The notes: generated from the letters alone by a model not told the origin. 46,959 nucleotides of DNA from an uncultured bacterium (GCA_903906425.1 CAIVKH010000008.1:1-46959), one strand, 5' to 3'. Positions 18,539-26,893 are shown, numbered from the stretch's first letter. Translations and numbers: made by a program.

Positions 18539-21500
18539 TCAGCCGGTGGCGGGCCAGAGATAGGCGAGGCCGACGGGTTCGATGCGGAAGGTGGAGACTT
18601 TGTAGAAATCCTGGATACGGGCGGGCTCGATTTTCAAGTCGCCGTCCACGTTTTCGAGCCAGCGCTGCCAGTAGCGGCGGTTGGATTCGAACTGGCGTTT
18701 CTCATCGTCGTTGAACTGGAACGTGAGCTGCGTACCCTCGGAACGGCCCAGCTCGGCCTGTACGCGCTTGCGCTGTTCTTCAAGAATCCGCCGCATCGAA
18801 TCGGCCTCGGCGATTCCGCGCGCGGTGAGTTTCTCTTCGGCGGCGGTCCTCGATTCGAGGCCACGGGTTTCGAGGTGTGAGAGCAACTGGCTGATGTCAT
18901 CGGGCATGGCCGATTGCAGGCGACTGATGACGGTGTCGGGAATTTTGCCGCGCGTACCGAACGCAGATTCGAGCAGCTCCAGCGTCTTCTCCTCGGCCTT
19001 CCGGCCGTAGGGCTGGAGCGGGCCTTTGCGTGTGGCGGGATCTTTCCACGGCGCAGATATGGCGAGCAGTTCCTCGTGAAGGCGAACGGCGCCCGTGCCG
19101 TAGAGGGAAAGCCGGCCAAGAAGGATCACGCGCGGAATGGCATCGGCTGTTTGCGACAGGCAGGCGCGAGACAGATCGTGATGGACGAAGCCCTGGGCAA
19201 GAAACCGCCCGAGCAGGCGCTGTACGACGCGATGTTCGAGATGCAACTGGACGACGTCGTCATCAATGCCCGTCGGCGCGGTAAAAACGACGGGGCGGAT
19301 CGGAGATTGCTTGCGCCACTGGTAGGAACGGATGCCGTCGTCGGGAGCTGCGCGCAGCGTGTCGAGCGTGACGGACCATGAGGAGTCGGCACCGTGGCGG
19401 GTGTCGAGATTGGGAAATACGAAGCGCTCGGGCTCGTTGTCGGACGCGCCGACGGATTTCAGCGGCGCGGCACCGATCAGTTCGAGCGAGCACGAAAGCG
19501 CGGTGCGGAGTTTTTCGTTGTCGGCATCTAGGCCGATCCATTCTTTGGCGGTGTTGATGCGACCGCGAAGAACATCAATCTGTTTTGCGAGAGCTTCGCG
19601 GCGCTCACGTATGACTTCCAATTCCTCGTCAGCGGCGGCCTGTTTCTCGGCATCGGGGCCGACGGATTCGATCGCGTGTTCGACCGCGGCGATCTGATCG
19701 TGGTGGATGCCCAGCCGCAAGGTATCCGCGAGACGGCCTTCGAGCACCTGCGACAGGCTGCCAAGTTCCGCGCGTATCCGCTCGGTCTTGCGAACCAGCG
19801 CTTGCAACACGCGATCTTCGGGGCGCTGGGTGTACACAAAGTAGTGGCAATACACGGTGTCGGCGGGCTGAAGTTTTCGATCAATGCGGCCATTACGCTG
19901 TTCGAGCCGGCTGGGATTCCACGGCACATCGAAATGGAAAAGATGATTGCAGTGCGCCTGCAAATTCAAGCCCTCGCGCGCGGCATCGGTGGCGACGAGA
20001 ATGCGCACGGGATGTTTGTCGGGCGGCATGTTGAACGCGCGCTTGATCGCCTCCCGGCGATCTGGCGGCGTGGCCCCGTGGAAGATTTCGATTCTGAATT
20101 CAGCATTGTCCGTGTGCGCGATGGCCGAACGCAGCATGGAGACGAGATAACGCTTGGTGTCCTCGTATTCGGTGAAGATCAGCAAACGTGCGTCGTTCCA
20201 AGAGTCGTCGGGCGCGGAGATTTTCTCGCCGGGCAGACGCGCGGACTTGCACTGGTGCTCGCGAATCCAAGCAATCAGGCGTTGGACGCGCGAGTCGGGA
20301 AGGCTGCGAACGGATTCCGCGATATGCCCCATTTCGTCGAGGAGTTTTCGCTCCGCTCCGACATCGGCTTTCTTCTCGTCGCCGGCCGAAACTGCGGTCG
20401 CCGCGGTCATCGCCTGCTCTTCGAGTTTTTCAAGATCTTCGATCGGCAGCGTTGAGCGGTCGTCATCGCGATCAAGCCCGCCGAGAACCGACTCATCGCC
20501 CGCCGTCGCAGTCGTGGACGCGGAAAAGATTTCCTTGGCCCAGATTCTTTCCATCGTGCGCCGATGTACGGCCAGCGTTCTTGCGAAGGCTTCGATGGAT
20601 GACAGGAGGCGCTGTTGAAGACCGGAAATCACGAGCGCAGCTTCGGACTGTTTACGCTTTGTTGAGCCCGCGAGACGCTGCGAGCGGACGAGCCGGTATT
20701 GTTCGAGCAGGCGGGAAAGCTTCAACTCCGGGGCATCGACCGGAAGTCCCGTGATGTCTTCCTGAACAACTTTCCGCTCCGGGAATCCACCTTCGATGGA
20801 TCGGATGTCTTCCTTCAGCCGGCGAACCATCACATCGTTGAGATTGGATTTCAGAACCTTTACGCCGCGCGTGAACCGCTGGGGATCGAGCAATTCGAGG
20901 AGGGCGCTGAAACTGTTCGAGTGGCCATTGTGCGGGGTGGCGGACAGAAAAAGTCGGTGCTCAAAGCGGGGTGCAATGTCGCGGATGGCTTTCGTGATCC
21001 GCGAATCAATGGCGTACCGCGAGCCGCTGGAGGGTGCGGCATGATGGGCTTCGTCGAGGATCAACAGAGAGCCGGGACGCAGATTGTCCAGCCAGTCACG
21101 CATCGGGGCGGCATACGATTCGACGATCAATAGCCGGTGTGAAATCAGGAATCGTGGGAACGTGGTCCATGGATTCACGCCATAGCCGCGTTCCTGGCGA
21201 ACGCGTTCGACGTAGGCGCGATCATAAATTTCGAATGTGAGCCCGAAGCGCGTCTCCAGTTCGTCCTTCCATTGCTGAAGCATTGAAGGCGGGCACGACA
21301 CCACGACGTCACGAACCCGTCGGCGCAACAGAAGTTCGCTCGCGATCAGGCCGGCCTCGATGGTCTTGCCCAGGCCGACGTCGTCCGCGATGAACAGATT
21401 CACGCGCGGAAGCAACAACGCCTTGCTGAGCGGTTCGAGCTGATACGCATCCACACGAATGCCGGCGCGAAATGGTGATTGAAACAGGCGGGGATCGGTC

Positions 21501-21802
21501 GCCGTCACGCAATTCCAGCGCAGCGCATGGAGAAACGCACTGAAAAGTTTCGGCGGGTCGAATCCCTTTTTGCCAATGTTGTCCCAGATCTGGGCGTCAA
21601 TGATCTCGCCATCGAGTTCCAGTTCCCACACGATTTCAAGCTGCTGTCCCTGCGCGTCATCATCAAGACAGACACAGCGGACAATCGTGCCATCGGGCGA
21701 TCTGGTGACATCCTCGACGAGGTAACAACGAGTACGCAAACGAACAATTTGTCCGCGCTCAGGTAGCCGCACAGCCGTTTCGATTATCTTTGGAAGCACC
21801 AT
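18539..21802 (-). CDS. drmD: DISARM class 1 SNF2-like helicase DrmD
   Basis: About 1087 aa SNF2/RapA-type superfamily 2 ATPase. Motifs: FIADDVGLGKTIEAGLIASE (Walker A), SLLILDEAHHAAPS (DEAH box), LFLSATPHNGHSNSF (motif III), LVATDAAREGLNLQ, and RNGRIDRKLQP (motif VI). DrmD is the signature helicase of class 1 DISARM and is the first gene of the set here. I prefer the ATG at 21802, about 17 residues before the conserved GQIVRLRTRCYLVEDV; in-frame starts also exist at 21841 (ATG) and 21850 (GTG), none with a good ribosome site. A decayed WYL regulator lies divergently upstream. Confidence 0.9.
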   Translation of the reverse strand: MVLPKIIETAVRLPERGQIVRLRTRCYLVEDVTRSPDGTIVRCVCLDDDAQGQQLEIVWELELDGEIIDAQIWDNIGKKGFDPPKLFSAFLHALRWNCVTATDPRLFQSPFRAGIRVDAYQLEPLSKALLLPRVNLFIADDVGLGKTIEAGLIASELLLRRRVRDVVVSCPPSMLQQWKDELETRFGLTFEIYDRAYVERVRQERGYGVNPWTTFPRFLISHRLLIVESYAAPMRDWLDNLRPGSLLILDEAHHAAPSSGSRYAIDSRITKAIRDIAPRFEHRLFLSATPHNGHSNSFSALLELLDPQRFTRGVKVLKSNLNDVMVRRLKEDIRSIEGGFPERKVVQEDITGLPVDAPELKLSRLLEQYRLVRSQRLAGSTKRKQSEAALVISGLQQRLLSSIEAFARTLAVHRRTMERIWAKEIFSASTTATAGDESVLGGLDRDDDRSTLPIEDLEKLEEQAMTAATAVSAGDEKKADVGAERKLLDEMGHIAESVRSLPDSRVQRLIAWIREHQCKSARLPGEKISAPDDSWNDARLLIFTEYEDTKRYLVSMLRSAIAHTDNAEFRIEIFHGATPPDRREAIKRAFNMPPDKHPVRILVATDAAREGLNLQAHCNHLFHFDVPWNPSRLEQRNGRIDRKLQPADTVYCHYFVYTQRPEDRVLQALVRKTERIRAELGSLSQVLEGRLADTLRLGIHHDQIAAVEHAIESVGPDAEKQAAADEELEVIRERREALAKQIDVLRGRINTAKEWIGLDADNEKLRTALSCSLELIGAAPLKSVGASDNEPERFVFPNLDTRHGADSSWSVTLDTLRAAPDDGIRSYQWRKQSPIRPVVFTAPTGIDDDVVQLHLEHRVVQRLLGRFLAQGFVHHDLSRACLSQTADAIPRVILLGRLSLYGTGAVRLHEELLAISAPWKDPATRKGPLQPYGRKAEEKTLELLESAFGTRGKIPDTVISRLQSAMPDDISQLLSHLETRGLESRTAAEEKLTARGIAEADSMRRILEEQRKRVQAELGRSEGTQLTFQFNDDEKRQFESNRRYWQRWLENVDGDLKIEPARIQDFYKVSTFRIEPVGLAYLWPATG

Positions 21803-21882
21803 TCTGCAACCGGTTAAATGCTCGATGACATGGTCACGCATTCTAAACACCCAGACATCGTTGAGGAAATAGATTTCTCTGA

Positions 21883-22146
21883 TATATCGTAAACAATTTT
21901 CTGATCATTCCAGCACCGGCGAATTATGTGAGCAAAAAAGTCTGGCACCCGAAACAGAAGATCGTGAAGCGTCCCGGTGGGCGCGTTGAGCTGTCGCTGC
22001 CGGTGGCGGACATCAGAGACATCGAGTCGTGGGTGCTGAGTCTGGGCGAGTTTGTGCGCGTGCTTGCGCCGAAGGATCTGCGTGATGCGGTACGGGGACG
22101 TCATCGAACGGCTGCGCGGGCGTAAAGCCATGTATCGCTGTAGCCA
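21883..22146 (+). pseudogene. Remnant of a WYL-domain transcriptional regulator
   Basis: Open frame with no proper start, whose product reads NYVSKKVWHPKQKIVK, then VELSLPVADIRDIESWVLSL and GEFVRVLAPKDLRDAV. This is the C-terminal end of WYL regulators, where WHP..Q and W...G..V.VL.P..LR are conserved. The whole N-terminal winged-helix and most of the WYL domain are missing, and after LRDAVRG a one-base shift is needed to continue into DVIERLRGRK. WYL proteins commonly repress neighbouring defence operons (for example BrxR and CapW), and this one sits head-to-head with drmD. Lack of start and frameshift make it a pseudogene. Confidence 0.7.
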
Positions 22147-22263
22147 AGTCACCCGCAGTCCGGAAAAGAGATTCGTCGCCGGAAGAACGTTAAGCGAGTG
22201 ACCATATGCGATCCCTGGCGGAAGAAACGCCGGATCATGTAGCGGCAAAGAAGAGACTGAATC

Positions 22264-23379
22264 CTAAGGTCCCCGCACACAACGAAACCCGACGTAGGGG
22301 CTGCCGTTGCCCTGTACGTTGACATTTCGGGCTGCGCAACGAGCCCAAAAAGCGCCGCCAGCGAACTCCCAGCTCGCACCGTGCTGTACACGGTTCGTGC
22401 CGGATGCGAGACCTCGTGGATCCGTCTGGTAGGCGGCGGAGTACGCGCCGTACCAATCCCAGCACCACTGAAAGACATTGCCCGCCATGTCGTGAAGCCC
22501 GAATCCGTTGGCCGGGAAACTGCCCACCGGACTGGTGTAAGGTTGAACACCGTCGTTGTAGATTGGATGATGGCCCCGAGTCGGGCTGACGTCGTAGGAG
22601 TAGGTGTTTGTGGAAAAATAATTCGCCTGGCTGTGCGATATGGTGTCCCCGCCCCATGGGAACAAATGACCCCGCCGGCCGCCGCGTGCGGCCTTCTCCC
22701 ATTCTGCTTCGGTTGGCAGACGGTATCCGCCGGAGTTCCAATTCACCCATTCGTTGCTGATCGCCAGATCGCCCGCCTTGTAGAGATTGAAGTAGATCGG
22801 ATCGATGTAGTAGCAGGGCGTTGATCCCTCTTTCTGGCTGCGCGCATTGCACCACTTCAGGCAATCGTAGAAATTCACGCTCTGCACAGGATGATTGGTG
22901 CCCTTGCCCGAGCCGGCGTTGTCAAAGGTGTAGCCGTTGGTGATGGCCCATAGATAAACTTGGTCCCACTCCATCTTGGTGACGAGCATTTCGTCCATCC
23001 AGAAGCCGCTGACGAAATTGGTATGAACGGGAACGGCAATATTGTTCTGCCCGAGTTCCACGCCGCCCCCGTCAATCCAGACCATTCCGACCGGCGGCTG
23101 ATTTGTGGTCATGACCACGCGGTAGAACATCGGCACCGCAGCACCGAAGGACTGGTCGCCGAGGGCATCGATCGTGTGCACGGATTGCAGCGACTGGCAC
23201 CAGGGGCCGCCTGCCGTCGCAGCCCACTCCACGCGGTAAATCGCATTCGTGTTCACGGCATTGGTCCATGTCACGTTTCCGTTGCCCTGGATGGATGTTA
23301 CGACGGGTGTCTGGGCCAACGCACCCGTTATAAGGCCTGCGGCGAACAGCATCACGACCACCATCTGACGAGCGTTCAT
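22264..23379 (-). CDS. Secreted SUMF1/FGE-fold protein
   Basis: 371 aa. A signal peptide (MNARQMVVVMLFAAGLITGALA) is followed by a small beta-rich part (residues 25-95) and a formylglycine-generating-enzyme-like domain from about 98 (GMVWIDGGGVELGQ) to the end. Family marks are present: VTKMEWDQVYLWA, HPVQSVNFYDCLKWCNA, YRLPTEAEWEKAARGG, GLHDMAGNVFQWCWDW, and the C-terminal YVGFRCVRG. I do not see the two closely spaced copper-binding cysteines of true sulfatase-maturing FGE, so an activity cannot be claimed; many such domains bind ligands instead. It is divergent from a small XRE regulator. Confidence 0.85.
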   Translation of the reverse strand: MNARQMVVVMLFAAGLITGALAQTPVVTSIQGNGNVTWTNAVNTNAIYRVEWAATAGGPWCQSLQSVHTIDALGDQSFGAAVPMFYRVVMTTNQPPVGMVWIDGGGVELGQNNIAVPVHTNFVSGFWMDEMLVTKMEWDQVYLWAITNGYTFDNAGSGKGTNHPVQSVNFYDCLKWCNARSQKEGSTPCYYIDPIYFNLYKAGDLAISNEWVNWNSGGYRLPTEAEWEKAARGGRRGHLFPWGGDTISHSQANYFSTNTYSYDVSPTRGHHPIYNDGVQPYTSPVGSFPANGFGLHDMAGNVFQWCWDWYGAYSAAYQTDPRGLASGTNRVQHGASWEFAGGAFWARCAARNVNVQGNGSPYVGFRCVRGP

Positions 23380-23409
23380 GTGAAGTCCCTCATGTACGTC
23401 TGTGAAACA

Positions 23410-23427
23410 TGCTCTGTTAACGGAGCA
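23410..23427. promoter_or_regulatory. 18-bp dyad, operator-like site 1
   Basis: TGCTC-T-GTTAAC-G-GAGCA: eight of nine base pairs are symmetric. It lies in the 98-bp region between the SUMF1-fold gene and the divergent XRE gene, and has the same plan as the dyad at 23456. Confidence 0.5.
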
Positions 23428-23455
23428 ATACAGCGCCGAACTTCGCCTACGGTCA

Positions 23456-23473
23456 AGCTCTGAATTCGGAGCT
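23456..23473. promoter_or_regulatory. 18-bp dyad, operator-like site 2, overlapping a ribosome site
   Basis: AGCTC-T-GAATTC-G-GAGCT repeats the plan of the dyad at 23410 (GCTCTG, four A/T, CGGAGC), starting 46 bp further on. Its right arm supplies the GGAG ribosome site of the XRE gene that starts at 23478, so a bound protein or a hairpin would block that gene. Fits autoregulation by the XRE product. Confidence 0.5.
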
Positions 23474-23477
23474 TCTC

Positions 23478-23699
23478 ATGGCGCAGAACATCGTCGGGCC
23501 GCAGGTGCGGAAACTTCGCGATCAGCGTGGCTGGTCGCAGGAGGTGTTTGCCGCCCGGCTGCAACGCGCGGGCTGGGACATCAGCCGCGGGACGCTGGCG
23601 AAGATCGAGGCGCAGGTGCGTTGTGCCAGCGACAAGGAAGTTCTGATGCTCGCACGCGTGCTGAAGACGGGCATCGCAGATCTGTTTCCCGGCAAGTGA
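23478..23699 (+). CDS. Small XRE-family DNA-binding regulator
   Basis: 73 aa, almost entirely one Cro/CI-type helix-turn-helix: VGPQVRKLRDQRGWSQEVFA, LQRAGWDISRGTLAKIEAQV, then the C-terminal helix ending in IADLFPGK. It lacks any effector domain, so it is probably a simple autorepressor. GGAG precedes the ATG. Two matching 18-bp dyads lie within 70 bp upstream. It is related in plan to the second XRE protein at 23798-24028: both share an I-(V/I)-GP-V-L-R start and a (D/E)LFP ending. Confidence 0.85.
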   Translation: MAQNIVGPQVRKLRDQRGWSQEVFAARLQRAGWDISRGTLAKIEAQVRCASDKEVLMLARVLKTGIADLFPGK

Positions 23700-23747
23700 A
23701 ACTCACCATCCGGATCAACCTTGCCTGATTGCTAAAGCAAAAAACTG

Positions 23748-23778
23748 ATCCCCGCGCCGGGATCACCGACGCGGGGAT
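23748..23778. terminator. Terminator between convergent regulator genes
   Basis: ATCCCCGCG (23748-23756) pairs perfectly with CGCGGGGAT (23770-23778). Read on the minus strand the hairpin is followed by CAGTTTTTT, which fits an intrinsic terminator for the minus-strand sigma-like/XRE operon. Confidence 0.75.
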
Positions 23779-23797
23779 TGTGAATGAGCCTCTGTGT

Positions 23798-24028
23798 TCA
23801 TCGTTTCGGGAACAGCGTCTCCAGATCGACGCCGAGCGCGTTCGCCAGCCGCAAGACCTCGTGATCTTTCACCCGCCGCTCGCGCCTCTCGATTTTCCGC
23901 AAGTCTGACGCGCACAGATCGCCACCTTGCGCAGCGACCATCTTCGCCAGTTGTTCGATGGTCATGCCGGCTACTCGCCTCAACCTGCGCACGCGCGGAC
24001 CGATGATGTTCTTCGGACCTGTGTTCAT
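23798..24028 (-). CDS. Small XRE-family regulator, second copy
   Basis: 76 aa helix-turn-helix protein: IIGPRVRRLRRVAGMTIEQL, LCASDLRKIERRERRVKDHE, LRLANALGVDLETLFPKR. It overlaps the 3' end of the upstream sigma-like gene by 4 nt, so the two are translated together; a regulator coupled to a sigma-like protein suggests joint control of a set of promoters (inference). A strong terminator follows. Confidence 0.83.
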   Translation of the reverse strand: MNTGPKNIIGPRVRRLRRVAGMTIEQLAKMVAAQGGDLCASDLRKIERRERRVKDHEVLRLANALGVDLETLFPKR

Positions 24029-24705
24029 CTCCGCGCCTCCAGTGCCCGCTCATGCACGCACGCTTGGTGTTCGCGCGCGGCGTTCACCGACCCGCTCCAT
24101 GCCGGCGTGCGCATCGCATCCGCCAACGCCTGTTCGCCCCAGCGTAGCTTCACCTGCTTGCCGAGTTCCCGCTTCAGCTGGCAGAGGCGCGCACTGCTCA
24201 CGCCGAACTGCGCGGCCAGCGCATCCAGCCGACCGCCGTCCACCGTCTGTTGCAGCAGCGCGATGTCCCGCTCGTTGAAATCTTCGAGCAGTTCAGCCCA
24301 GTCGATTTCACGCGCCGCAATTTGCGCCGGGTCCTCATCACGAGAAGCCAGCAGGTCATGCAGCGTCAGGTCATCGCCAGACGGGTCTACGACGTCCTCG
24401 TCCATCGAGTCGATGCTCACAGACTCGTCCAACTGCGCTGACGGGCACAATGCGTCGGTGCGTGTGGCGCCATACGAACGTCGGCCGGTTTTCGCCTGCT
24501 GCACCGCGTAGTACGCGATGGAGTTTGGGATCAGTTTCTTCCCTCGACGTTCGCAGCTTTCTACGAACCTGGCGGCGGTCACCGTCACGTCCTGCACCAG
24601 TTCATCGACGCTCTCCGATCCGACGGGCCTGACAACCCGCGGGACGGTCGCCGCGATGATCGGCATGATCTCATTGAGCAGCAGCATCCCTGCTTGTGGG
24701 CTCAT
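24025..24705 (-). CDS. Sigma-70-like protein
   Basis: 226 aa. The N-terminal part (ESVDELVQDVTVTAARFVES, then SIAYYAVQQAKTGRRSYGAT) resembles sigma region 2, and LEDFNERDIALLQQTVDGGR with LDALAAQFGVSSARLCQLKR resembles region 4 with its helix-turn-helix. The linker is acidic (DEDVVDPSGDDLTLHDLL). The C-terminal 35 residues are extra. I read it as a mobile-element type sigma factor that could direct RNA polymerase to the element's promoters; it might instead be a simple DNA-binding protein. GGAGAAG lies upstream of the ATG at 24705, inside a small hairpin. Confidence 0.72.
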   Translation of the reverse strand: MSPQAGMLLLNEIMPIIAATVPRVVRPVGSESVDELVQDVTVTAARFVESCERRGKKLIPNSIAYYAVQQAKTGRRSYGATRTDALCPSAQLDESVSIDSMDEDVVDPSGDDLTLHDLLASRDEDPAQIAAREIDWAELLEDFNERDIALLQQTVDGGRLDALAAQFGVSSARLCQLKRELGKQVKLRWGEQALADAMRTPAWSGSVNAAREHQACVHERALEARR

Positions 24706-24714
24706 TGTACTTCT

Positions 24715-24729
24715 CCTTCATGTTGAAGG
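24715..24729 (-). promoter_or_regulatory. Hairpin or operator covering the ribosome site of the sigma-like gene
   Basis: CCTTCA-ACA-TGAAGG on the minus strand is a perfect 6-bp dyad whose 3' arm holds the first part of the AAGGAG ribosome site. It could hide the site in the mRNA or serve as an operator. The rest of the 254-bp gap to 24959 holds one more hairpin, GACCGCC-TC-GGCGGTC (24786-24801), and no gene I can support. Confidence 0.4.
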
Positions 24730-24959
24730 TGGACGCGGGCACGGAGACATCCGCGCCGACGGCCACCAGGTTGGTAAATCCGGGTGACCGCCTCGGCGGT
24801 CGTCATCAAAGCGTGCGGGCTGAAGCGCGCTCCGCAGCGAAGTTCAGAAAATAGGGACGCGCTCCAAATTCATAATGTCCATATTTCACAGGGTGATTCT
24901 GCCCGTTGTCCATTAAGTCATGTGTAGCCATTCCTTGTTCCGCGTGATATGAGCCGGAC

Positions 24960-25334
24960 ATGAAAACGATCCCGATTGATCTGCGTGCGCGGATTCTTGC
25001 CGCCTATGACGGTGGCGAAGGCACACGCCAGGAGATTGCGGACCGATTTCAGGTTTCGCTCGCGATGGTCAAGAAGTTGCTGCAACAGCGCAAGAAGACC
25101 GGTGATATCCGGCCACGGCCGCGTCACCCGGGCCGCTATCCCAAGATCTGTGAGTCGGATCGAAGGAAGATGAAACGTCTTCTGGATGGCCGCCCGGATA
25201 TGTCACTTCGAGAACTCAGGGAAGCGCTGGGCCTCAAGTGTTCGTTGCCCGCAATTCACTACGAACTGGTGAAAATGAACCTGACGTACAAGCAACGACA
25301 AGCCCGCCGCACAAGAAAGACCCTTTGGTCGTAA
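24960..25334 (+). pseudogene. Truncated IS630-type transposase, N-terminal ORF
   Basis: 124 aa helix-turn-helix protein of the IS630-Tc1 type: IDLRARILAAYDGGEGTRQE with IADRFQVSLAMVKKLLQQR, a GRYPKI linker and a second HTH-like part. This is the first of the two frames of IS630 elements. The second frame with the DDE catalytic core is absent downstream: after TYKQRQARRTRKTLWS the frame stops and no DDE sequence follows on the same strand. I could not identify the terminal inverted repeats. Probably an inactive remnant. Confidence 0.7.
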
Positions 25335-26422
25335 CTGCGGCGCGATGACCGGCGTGGAACCGGGAAGACGGCAGGCCAGCGTGCCGGCAATTTCTGAGGA
25401 ATCTGCATGGGGTGTGCACCGCACGACATGCGCGCTCATGGCGGCCGTGATGGCGAGCTGGTGGCCAGATAGAAATTTGAGCGGCTAGCCTTCCATGGGG
25501 CGTCCCAGCCGAGGTTGTGAGCGAAGATGGATGTCATACGTGTGACATTTTCAAGGCGCTGCTGGCCGAAAACCGCGTACATGTTGGGTTGCCCGTATTG
25601 TCCGGGCTTCTACCGGTCTTGGGCCGCGGTCCTGTTTTGTGGCAGTGTACCTTTCCCGAGGCTGCTATGTTGGTTGGCCGCCTATGGTACAATGCTGCTA
25701 ACCTATTTGAAGATCACTTCTTATGATCAGGAGAAGACTACAACTCTCTAAAAAGGCGCGCTGAAAAACGCCTTTAGAGTATTCTTATACTCTAAAGGGT
25801 ACACTTATCCGTTAAGTGTACCCTTTAGTGTTCAGAAACACTAAAGGCAAAAACGGCGTCAGCCGGTTTTGGGAGCTGATCTGATTTCTGAGATGAAAAG
25901 AAATCCACGGCCAATTATTGCCGGCGAGTTCACCAATGCCTTTGCCCACGGTAGAACATCACGGGTGGATCCATCCGCTGGAACTTGAAATTTGACTTCG
26001 GCGGCTGAACCCAGCCCGAGAGCCGCCCGGGTGTCGGAAAACAGCATGGCGGGCGTTTGTGTGCGGCGGAATAGGCGTCTCCTTTTCGGTTCACGAATGA
26101 TTCCTCGGGGATAAAGATTTCTCCCACGGGTGTGACTGCTGGTGAACGACGATCGCCGGATGCAGCCTTCCTCGGTTCCGGCAACGTGCAGTCCTGGCCG
26201 TGGGCGGGATCGGACGTGCCGCCCGGCGATCAACGCCTCACTTGGGGCCTTGATCCGGCATCCATCTGTGACGATTGCGGCTGACGGCAAGCTTTTCCAG
26301 GCACCACCGCCTCGGGGTGGCGGGCAACCCGGCAACAGACGCGCGCGGTGCTCATCGCTGAACTGGTTGCCGTCCGCCGCACGCGCGTGCCGCAGTCAGT
26401 TTCTCTTCAATCCGTTCCCGGT
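25335..26422. other. Gene-poor kilobase
   Basis: No gene I can support. Short open frames exist on both strands but lack ribosome sites and family resemblance. On the minus strand around 26180-25860 two overlapping frames (one with IPEESFVNRKGDAYSAAHK, the next with TPAMLFSDTRAALGLG) could be a frameshifted remnant of a gene. The clear feature is the group of four hairpins at 25746-25847. Confidence 0.5.
25746..25847. repeat. Four consecutive overlapping hairpins
   Basis: Four stems follow one another and share arms. (1) AAAGGCG/CGCCTTT (25752-25758 with 25769-25775), extended by CTCT/AGAG past a 2-nt bulge. (2) CCTTTAGAGTAT/ATACTCTAAAGG (25771-25782 with 25787-25798), 12 bp perfect, 4-nt loop. 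(3) TAAAGGGTACACTTA/TAAGTGTACCCTTTA (25793-25807 with 25813-25827), 15 bp perfect, 5-nt loop. (4) CCTTTAGTGTT/AACACTAAAGG (25822-25832 with 25837-25847), 11 bp perfect, 4-nt loop. Stem 3 competes with 2 and 4 for the TAAAGG/CCTTTA arms. The outer segments GCCTTTAG (25770-25777) and CTAAAGGC (25841-25848) can also pair. Function unknown: recombination site, origin or folded RNA. Confidence 0.9.
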
Positions 26423-26893
26423 TTACTGGCCGCTGGTCGGATGCGCCGTTGAATCCCGCTGTTCACGGGTTTGTCCGGCGAGTTCGGGATTCCGGCTGCA
26501 CATGCCGGCGATGACCGCCTCGCTGCAATAGAACTCCTCGTCGCGCAGTTCACCGGCACCGGATCTCCGCCGTGCTTCATCCGCGACCGGCGCCAGCACG
26601 ACCGGCCAGCCGCTTTCGACGTAGGACGGCGCGAGCAGCCTCGGCTCCACCGCCCGGATTTCAGGGCAGTCCTCCGCTTTGCTTGAGACGGCGGTACCGT
26701 GGTTCAGCGCCGCGTCCGGATGGAGCCCGGGGTACAGGAATCCGACGGCGAACCATCCGCGTTTGAAATCACCGGCGGGAACCTCGCGCAGTGTTCCGTG
26801 GTCCGTTGCCCGCACCAGCGCCAGCAGCCATCGAACGGCCTCCGCCTGATTCGCCGGCAGGGGCTTGATGTGAAAAAGAATTCTGTTCTTCAT
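26423..26893 (-). CDS. Unrecognised 156-aa protein
   Basis: Start at the ATG at 26893 (GGAG six bases upstream). The product begins MKNRILFHIKPLPANQAEA and contains RWLLALVRATDHGTLREV and a cysteine-bearing C-terminal part (FYCSEAVIAGMCSRN). No family recognised, no signal peptide or membrane span. It is the last gene of the minus-strand array, 20 bp after the zinc-ribbon protein gene. Confidence 0.6.
   Translation of the reverse strand: MKNRILFHIKPLPANQAEAVRWLLALVRATDHGTLREVPAGDFKRGWFAVGFLYPGLHPDAALNHGTAVSSKAEDCPEIRAVEPRLLAPSYVESGWPVVLAPVADEARRRSGAGELRDEEFYCSEAVIAGMCSRNPELAGQTREQRDSTAHPTSGQ

Noticed and set aside
19676..21133. Several plus-strand frames opposite drmD
   Set aside because: They mirror the helicase gene's codon pattern and have no domain of their own.
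25527..25751. Small cysteine-containing plus-strand frame ahead of the hairpins
   Set aside because: No ribosome site and no known family; composition looks like non-coding sequence.
25746..25848. CRISPR array
   Set aside because: The repeated arms overlap and alternate in orientation, with no spacers of regular length and no cas genes; the Cas4-like nuclease at 38.8 kb stands without cas1 or cas2.
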